A DNA stretch of 8,368 nucleotides from NCBI GenBank assembly GCA_007136525.1, contig SLGU01000023.1:1-8368 (forward strand). Reading direction: 5' to 3'. Every line of letters starts with the position of its first letter. Position 1 is the first letter of the stretch. Below, piece after piece: positions 5,632-8,368 of the stretch. Source of the stretch: Desulfobacteraceae bacterium. Lineage in GTDB: Bacteria > Desulfobacterota > Desulfobacteria > Desulfobacterales > Desulfosalsimonadaceae. The notes below the pieces were generated by a model. It saw only the letters and a list, made by a program, of their open reading frames with translations. It was not told where the DNA came from and did no database searches. The translations under genes and the position numbers were made by a program.

Positions 5632-7374
5632 CTATTTTTTCTGCAGTTCTTCGTCTTTCAGGACGCGGCGCAGGATTTTCCCAACCGGGGATACCGGGAT
5701 GTCGTCCCTGAATTCGATCTGCCGCGGCCGCTTGTATCCGGCCATGTTGTCCTTGCAGAATTTTGATATTTCTTCCTCGGTTGCGGTCTGGCCGGGCTTC
5801 AGCTTGATATAGGCCTTGACGATTTCCCCGCCTTTGCCATCCGGCAGGCCGATAACGGCTGCCAGCTCAACCTTCGGATGCGTGAAGAGAACGTCTTCCA
5901 CTTCCCTTGGGTATACGTTGAAACCGCCCACCAGGACCATGTCTTTTTTGCGGTCGGTGATGAGTATGTAGCCCTCTTCGTCCACGTGGCCGATGTCGCC
6001 GGTGAGGAAATACCGCCTGCCTTCGATTTCACGGAACACGGCCTGGTTTTCCTCGGTGCGGTTCCAGTACCCCTTCATGACCTGGGGACCGGAAATGGCG
6101 ATTTCGCCGTCTTCCCCCTGGGGAAGGGGCGTCTGCCCGGTATCGAGGTCCACGATCTTGATGTCGGTGCCGGGTACCGGGAAGCCGACGCTCCCGATCT
6201 TGCGCCCTTCCTTGCTTGTCGGGTTGGCGGATGCGACCGGGGATGTCTCGCTCAGACCGTAGCCTTCAAAGATAACCGCGCCGGTTTTGGCTTCGAACTG
6301 TTTGCAGACTTCCGGCGGAAGGGGTGCGCCTCCGGAGAAGCAGCCCATGAGCGATGTGCAGTCGAATTCGTCAATTCTTGCATGGTTTGTAAAGGCCACA
6401 AAAACAGTCGGAACTGCCGGCAGGAGCGTTCCCTTGTATTTCTGAATGGCTTCCAGGACAACCGTGAACGGGGGATTTCCATCCCGCGGGTTGGGAATGC
6501 ACACCATCTTGGAGCCGCTGGCGCAAGCGGACAGCAGGCATACGGTCAGCCCGAAGCTGTGATACCATGGGAGTACGCCCATGTAGGTATGAAAACCGCC
6601 TCTTCTCATGGGTTCCGGTTTCCCGCCGGATTCGTGCACCAGGCGGCCCCATTCGTCCATGGCGGAAACGTTGGATGTGAAATTGGTATGGCACAGGGCT
6701 GCACCCTTGGGCCGGCCGGTTGTACCACCGGTATAGATGATCAGCGCCAGGTCTTCCGACGGGTTGATCTTGACGGACGGCGGGCTGGGCTGGGCATTGC
6801 CCACGGCGTCATCGAAACTGATGTGATTGGGGTCATGGCTTTTCGCCTTGGGGATCTTGCCCAGCAGGCCTCCCAGAATGGCCTTTATTTTCGGCAGGTA
6901 AGCCTTGACATTGCAGTAGACCAACGTTTCCACGTTGGTGTTCTTGATGGCTTCCTGGGCCGTGGGATAGAGTTCCGGGTGGTCCATGCAGAAAACCGCC
7001 TTTGCACCGGCATCTTTGAGCTGGTAGTTGAGCTCTGCAGGCGTGTAAAGGGGGTTGCATGTCACGCATACGGCGCCGGCCTTGATGATGCCGAAAAAGA
7101 TAGCCGGATAGTGGGGGATATTCGGCAGAAAGATGGCAACCCGGTCGCCTTTCTTGATTCCCCTGGCGGCAAGAAAGTTGGCGACCCGGTCCGCTGTGTC
7201 CTTGACCTGGGTAAACGTGCGTGTCGCATCGTTGAAAATCGTGTAAACAAGGTCCGGATAGTCGCGGGCGGCATCGTCCAGAAAAGAAAATAGCGGTCTT
7301 TCATAGTCATAGTTGCTCAGATCTTTTGCAACCCCCTCAGGCCATTTGCTGGTAGGCCATTGTGTAGCTGTCAT
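5632..7374 (-). CDS. Long-chain fatty acid--CoA ligase (FadD-like AMP-forming synthetase)
   Basis: An ANL-superfamily adenylating enzyme that activates a carboxylic acid, probably a medium- to long-chain fatty acid, with ATP and CoA for beta-oxidation or lipid synthesis. The 580 residues are complete. Landmarks in order: Asn-Pro-Leu-Tyr-Thr-Pro (107-112, typical of FadD-like enzymes), the P-loop Tyr-Thr-Gly-Gly-Thr-Thr-Gly-Arg-Pro-Lys-Gly (214-224), Tyr-His-Ser-Phe-Gly (271-275), Glu-Gly-Tyr-Gly-Leu-Ser-Glu-Thr-Ser-Pro (370-379), Thr-Gly-Asp (458-460), the hinge region Asp-Arg-Lys-Lys-Asp-Met-Val (474-480) with Gly-Gly-Phe-Asn-Val-Tyr-Pro (483-489), and the C-terminal Pro-Val-Gly-Lys, where Lys566 should be the adenylation lysine. 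AAGGAG (complement of 7383-7388) lies 8 bases before the ATG. A candidate promoter lies about 75 bases upstream and a strong terminator follows. No beta-oxidation or electron-transfer flavoprotein genes are adjacent, so the substrate chain length is inferred only from overall FadD likeness. Confidence 0.95.
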   Translation of the reverse strand: MTATQWPTSKWPEGVAKDLSNYDYERPLFSFLDDAARDYPDLVYTIFNDATRTFTQVKDTADRVANFLAARGIKKGDRVAIFLPNIPHYPAIFFGIIKAGAVCVTCNPLYTPAELNYQLKDAGAKAVFCMDHPELYPTAQEAIKNTNVETLVYCNVKAYLPKIKAILGGLLGKIPKAKSHDPNHISFDDAVGNAQPSPPSVKINPSEDLALIIYTGGTTGRPKGAALCHTNFTSNVSAMDEWGRLVHESGGKPEPMRRGGFHTYMGVLPWYHSFGLTVCLLSACASGSKMVCIPNPRDGNPPFTVVLEAIQKYKGTLLPAVPTVFVAFTNHARIDEFDCTSLMGCFSGGAPLPPEVCKQFEAKTGAVIFEGYGLSETSPVASANPTSKEGRKIGSVGFPVPGTDIKIVDLDTGQTPLPQGEDGEIAISGPQVMKGYWNRTEENQAVFREIEGRRYFLTGDIGHVDEEGYILITDRKKDMVLVGGFNVYPREVEDVLFTHPKVELAAVIGLPDGKGGEIVKAYIKLKPGQTATEEEISKFCKDNMAGYKRPRQIEFRDDIPVSPVGKILRRVLKDEELQKK

Positions 7375-7448
7375 GATTCGGACTCCTTTTGTTTTTTGTT
7401 TGGGTTGTTATATGGAAACGGATTAACGGAAAATACAATAATTCAGTC

Positions 7449-7477
7449 TTCTTACCATATACCTCACTAGATGTCAA
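7449..7477 (-). promoter_or_regulatory. Candidate promoter of the acyl-CoA ligase gene
   Basis: On the minus strand there is a perfect -35 box TTGACA (complement of 7472-7477), a 17-bp spacer and TAAGAA (complement of 7449-7454). The latter matches -10 at only three positions but is preceded by TGG, an extended -10 element. The start would be near 7442, with a leader of about 68 bases. The leader holds a direct repeat of TCCGTT 9 bases apart (complement of about 7411-7425), a possible but unproven operator. Confidence 0.4.
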
Positions 7478-7561
7478 ACAAAGTCAGGCGGGGGAAACAC
7501 TGTTCAAGCCCAAATTGCTCATTATCTGCAAAAAGCAGGGAATATGCGGGCATAAATAGCA

Positions 7562-7574
7562 ATAGTTGAACTAT
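7562..7574. repeat. Perfect 13-bp palindrome in the ArsR/acyl-CoA ligase intergenic region
   Basis: ATAGTT-G-AACTAT is a perfect odd palindrome. It lies in a 282-base stretch without genes (7375-7656), more than 80 bases upstream of the predicted ligase promoter and about 80 bases past the arsR-like stop. It could be a dimeric regulator site. No link to a particular regulator can be made from sequence alone. The rest of the stretch, apart from the promoter and the hairpin at 7591-7608, shows nothing I can name. Confidence 0.4.
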
Positions 7575-7590
7575 ATGTAAAGCTTTTTGA

Positions 7591-7608
7591 TGAAAAAAGG
7601 GTTTTTCA
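7591..7608 (-). terminator. Possible weak terminator of the arsR-like gene
   Basis: TGAAAAA (7591-7597) pairs with TTTTTCA (7602-7608) across a 4-base loop; AAAGC 7580-7584 and GCTTT 7612-7616 could form an outer stem. It lies about 50 bases after the arsR-like stop on the minus strand. The stem has few GC pairs and no separate U-run follows, so this is a weak call. Confidence 0.25.
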
Positions 7609-7656
7609 GGGGCTTTTGAAGAGGCGGTTCATTGGCCCTCACCTTCACTGTGCCGC

Positions 7657-8001
7657 TCAGCGCTGCAGGATGGTTTCGCGGTTGATAAGGGGAAGCTTAT
7701 CAAGGAGCGCCCGGATCTCCGGGTCGTCTTCCAGCCAGTGCCTGAGGCTGCCGAGCATGCTGGCGGCATAGGGACTGTCCGAGCCGTCGGCGGCCGTGTA
7801 GTTGACCCACAGGCCGTCCTTCCGGAAAACGACAAGCCCTGCCTCCTCCAGTATTTTCAGGTGCTTGCTCGTTGTGGACTGGGCGACCTGCAGCGCATCC
7901 TGGAGTTCGCAGACGCACAATGTTCTGTGTTGAAGGAGTTTCAGTATTTTTACCCGTGTGGGATCTGACAGGGCTTTCATCACTTTTATGAATTTTTTCA
8001 T
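7657..8001 (-). CDS. ArsR/SmtB-family transcriptional repressor with a CxC motif
   Basis: A 114-residue winged helix-turn-helix DNA-binding protein. It opens with Met-Lys-Ala-Leu-Ser-Asp-Pro-Thr-Arg-Val-Lys-Ile-Leu-Lys-Leu-Leu (8-23), the family signature. Thr-Leu-Cys-Val-Cys-Glu-Leu (27-33) is at the place of the Glu-Leu-Cys-Val-Cys-Asp-Leu motif, whose cysteines bind arsenite or soft metals in ArsR; here they are Cys29 and Cys31. The recognition helix is Gln-Ser-Thr-Thr-Ser-Lys-His-Leu-Lys-Ile-Leu (41-51), and the wing holds Phe-Arg-Lys-Asp-Gly-Leu-Trp-Val-Asn-Tyr (59-68). The helical end (75-110) is probably the dimer arm. The ribosome site is weak (GGA 8 bases before the ATG), which suggests coupling to the DUF190 gene that ends 29 bases upstream. 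The known family role is release from DNA on metal binding; the actual inducer is not shown, since CxC alone is also seen in ArsR members that do not sense arsenic. Confidence 0.92.
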   Translation of the reverse strand: MKKFIKVMKALSDPTRVKILKLLQHRTLCVCELQDALQVAQSTTSKHLKILEEAGLVVFRKDGLWVNYTAADGSDSPYAASMLGSLRHWLEDDPEIRALLDKLPLINRETILQR

Positions 8002-8030
8002 GGGATTTATCCAATCGGCAATCGGCGGAG

Positions 8031-8368
8031 TCAGTCATTTTTGTCAAGGGGGGTGTGCCGGTAGAAAATGACCTGAGCTTTTTCAATGGTTGCCATTCCC
8101 TCGGGGATCAATTGGTCCAGTTCCGGAAGCAGGGCCTCGATTTTTTCCCTGGTGTCGACGATTTCCACGACCACCGGCAGGTCCTGGGACAACCGGAGGA
8201 TGCGGCTTGTATGAATGCGGCTGTTGGCGCCGAATCCCAGTATGCCCCGCAGAACCGTTGCACCGGCCAGCTCGCGCCTGCGGGCGCGTTCAACGATTAC
8301 TTCGTGAAGCAGCCGCCCGTCATGGCGGTCGTTTTCACCGATGAAAATCCGGAGAAGCACGCATTCCG
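8031..8368 (-). CDS. DUF190 (PII-like) protein, 5' end beyond the window
   Basis: About 110 residues are visible. The frame remains open to the right edge; the first start inside is a GTG at 8358-8360, but the reading frame continues with Cys and Glu before it. DUF190 proteins usually carry a few residues ahead of the Leu-Leu-Arg-Ile-Phe-Ile-Gly-Glu strand, so a few N-terminal codons are probably missing. Family features are Leu-Leu-Arg-Ile-Phe-Ile-Gly-Glu-Asn-Asp (2-11 from the GTG), Ala-Gly-Ala-Thr-Val-Leu-Arg-Gly-Ile-Leu-Gly-Phe-Gly (32-44), Ser-Arg-Ile-His-Thr (47-51) and Leu-Pro-Val-Val-Val-Glu-Ile-Val-Asp (61-69). These make up the ferredoxin-like fold resembling the nitrogen-signal protein PII. 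The family is often encoded beside the fluoride channel gene crcB, which could lie just outside the window. Here it precedes an ArsR-type repressor on the same strand with a 29-base gap, so the two are probably co-transcribed. Its biochemical role is not known. Confidence 0.9.
   Translation of the reverse strand, partial: ECVLLRIFIGENDRHDGRLLHEVIVERARRRELAGATVLRGILGFGANSRIHTSRILRLSQDLPVVVEIVDTREKIEALLPELDQLIPEGMATIEKAQVIFYRHTPLDKND

Noticed and set aside
5878..7293. 471-codon open frame on the plus strand, antisense to the acyl-CoA ligase
   Set aside because: Its translation is rich in Gly, Val, Asp and His with no family motif, it has no ribosome site, and the minus-strand frame carries every adenylating-enzyme motif. 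It is a by-product of GC-biased codon use.

Overview
The window looks like ordinary chromosome from an anaerobic, Gram-negative, Desulfobacterota-type (sulfate-reducer-like) bacterium of moderately high GC. This is inferred from the protein flavour: the C5-pathway hemL, an Mpl ligase with a family-typical N-terminal extension, a FadD-like acyl-CoA ligase with its own promoter, and a DUF190/ArsR pair. No transposase, integrase, CRISPR array or phage gene was seen, and no species can be assigned without a search.

Layout. Positions 1-790 (+): the end of an unrecognised gene, then a small exported protein with a PilP/GspC-like beta domain. Positions 801-984 (-): a complete tRNA-Lys(CUU) unit with a near-consensus promoter and a hairpin terminator that also ends the plus-strand pair. 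Positions 1088-1843 (-): a divergent Tpt1/KptA (RNA 2'-phosphotransferase) relative that has lost the usual Arg-His pair and carries a lysine/arginine-rich tail. Positions 1844-2141: a divergent intergenic region with a candidate promoter, three perfect 13-bp tandem repeats and a hairpin. Positions 2142-4935 (+): hemL (tetrapyrrole synthesis) and mpl (peptidoglycan recycling), probably co-transcribed. Positions 4957-5460 (-): a stand-alone cyclic-nucleotide-binding domain protein. Positions 5541-5582: a strong bidirectional terminator. Positions 5632-7374 (-): a fatty acyl-CoA ligase. Positions 7657-8368 (-): a DUF190 (PII-like) protein, cut by the window edge, followed by an ArsR-family repressor with a CxC metal-site motif.

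How the genes work together. Most genes are independent housekeeping units: haem precursor supply, murein recycling and fatty acid activation. Three places may hold something less ordinary. The first is the KptA-like protein and its repeat-bearing promoter. The second is the DUF190-ArsR pair, which may be a metal- or ion-responsive unit continuing beyond the window. The third is the small PilP-like exported protein with its unknown upstream partner. No clearly new multi-gene system is visible.
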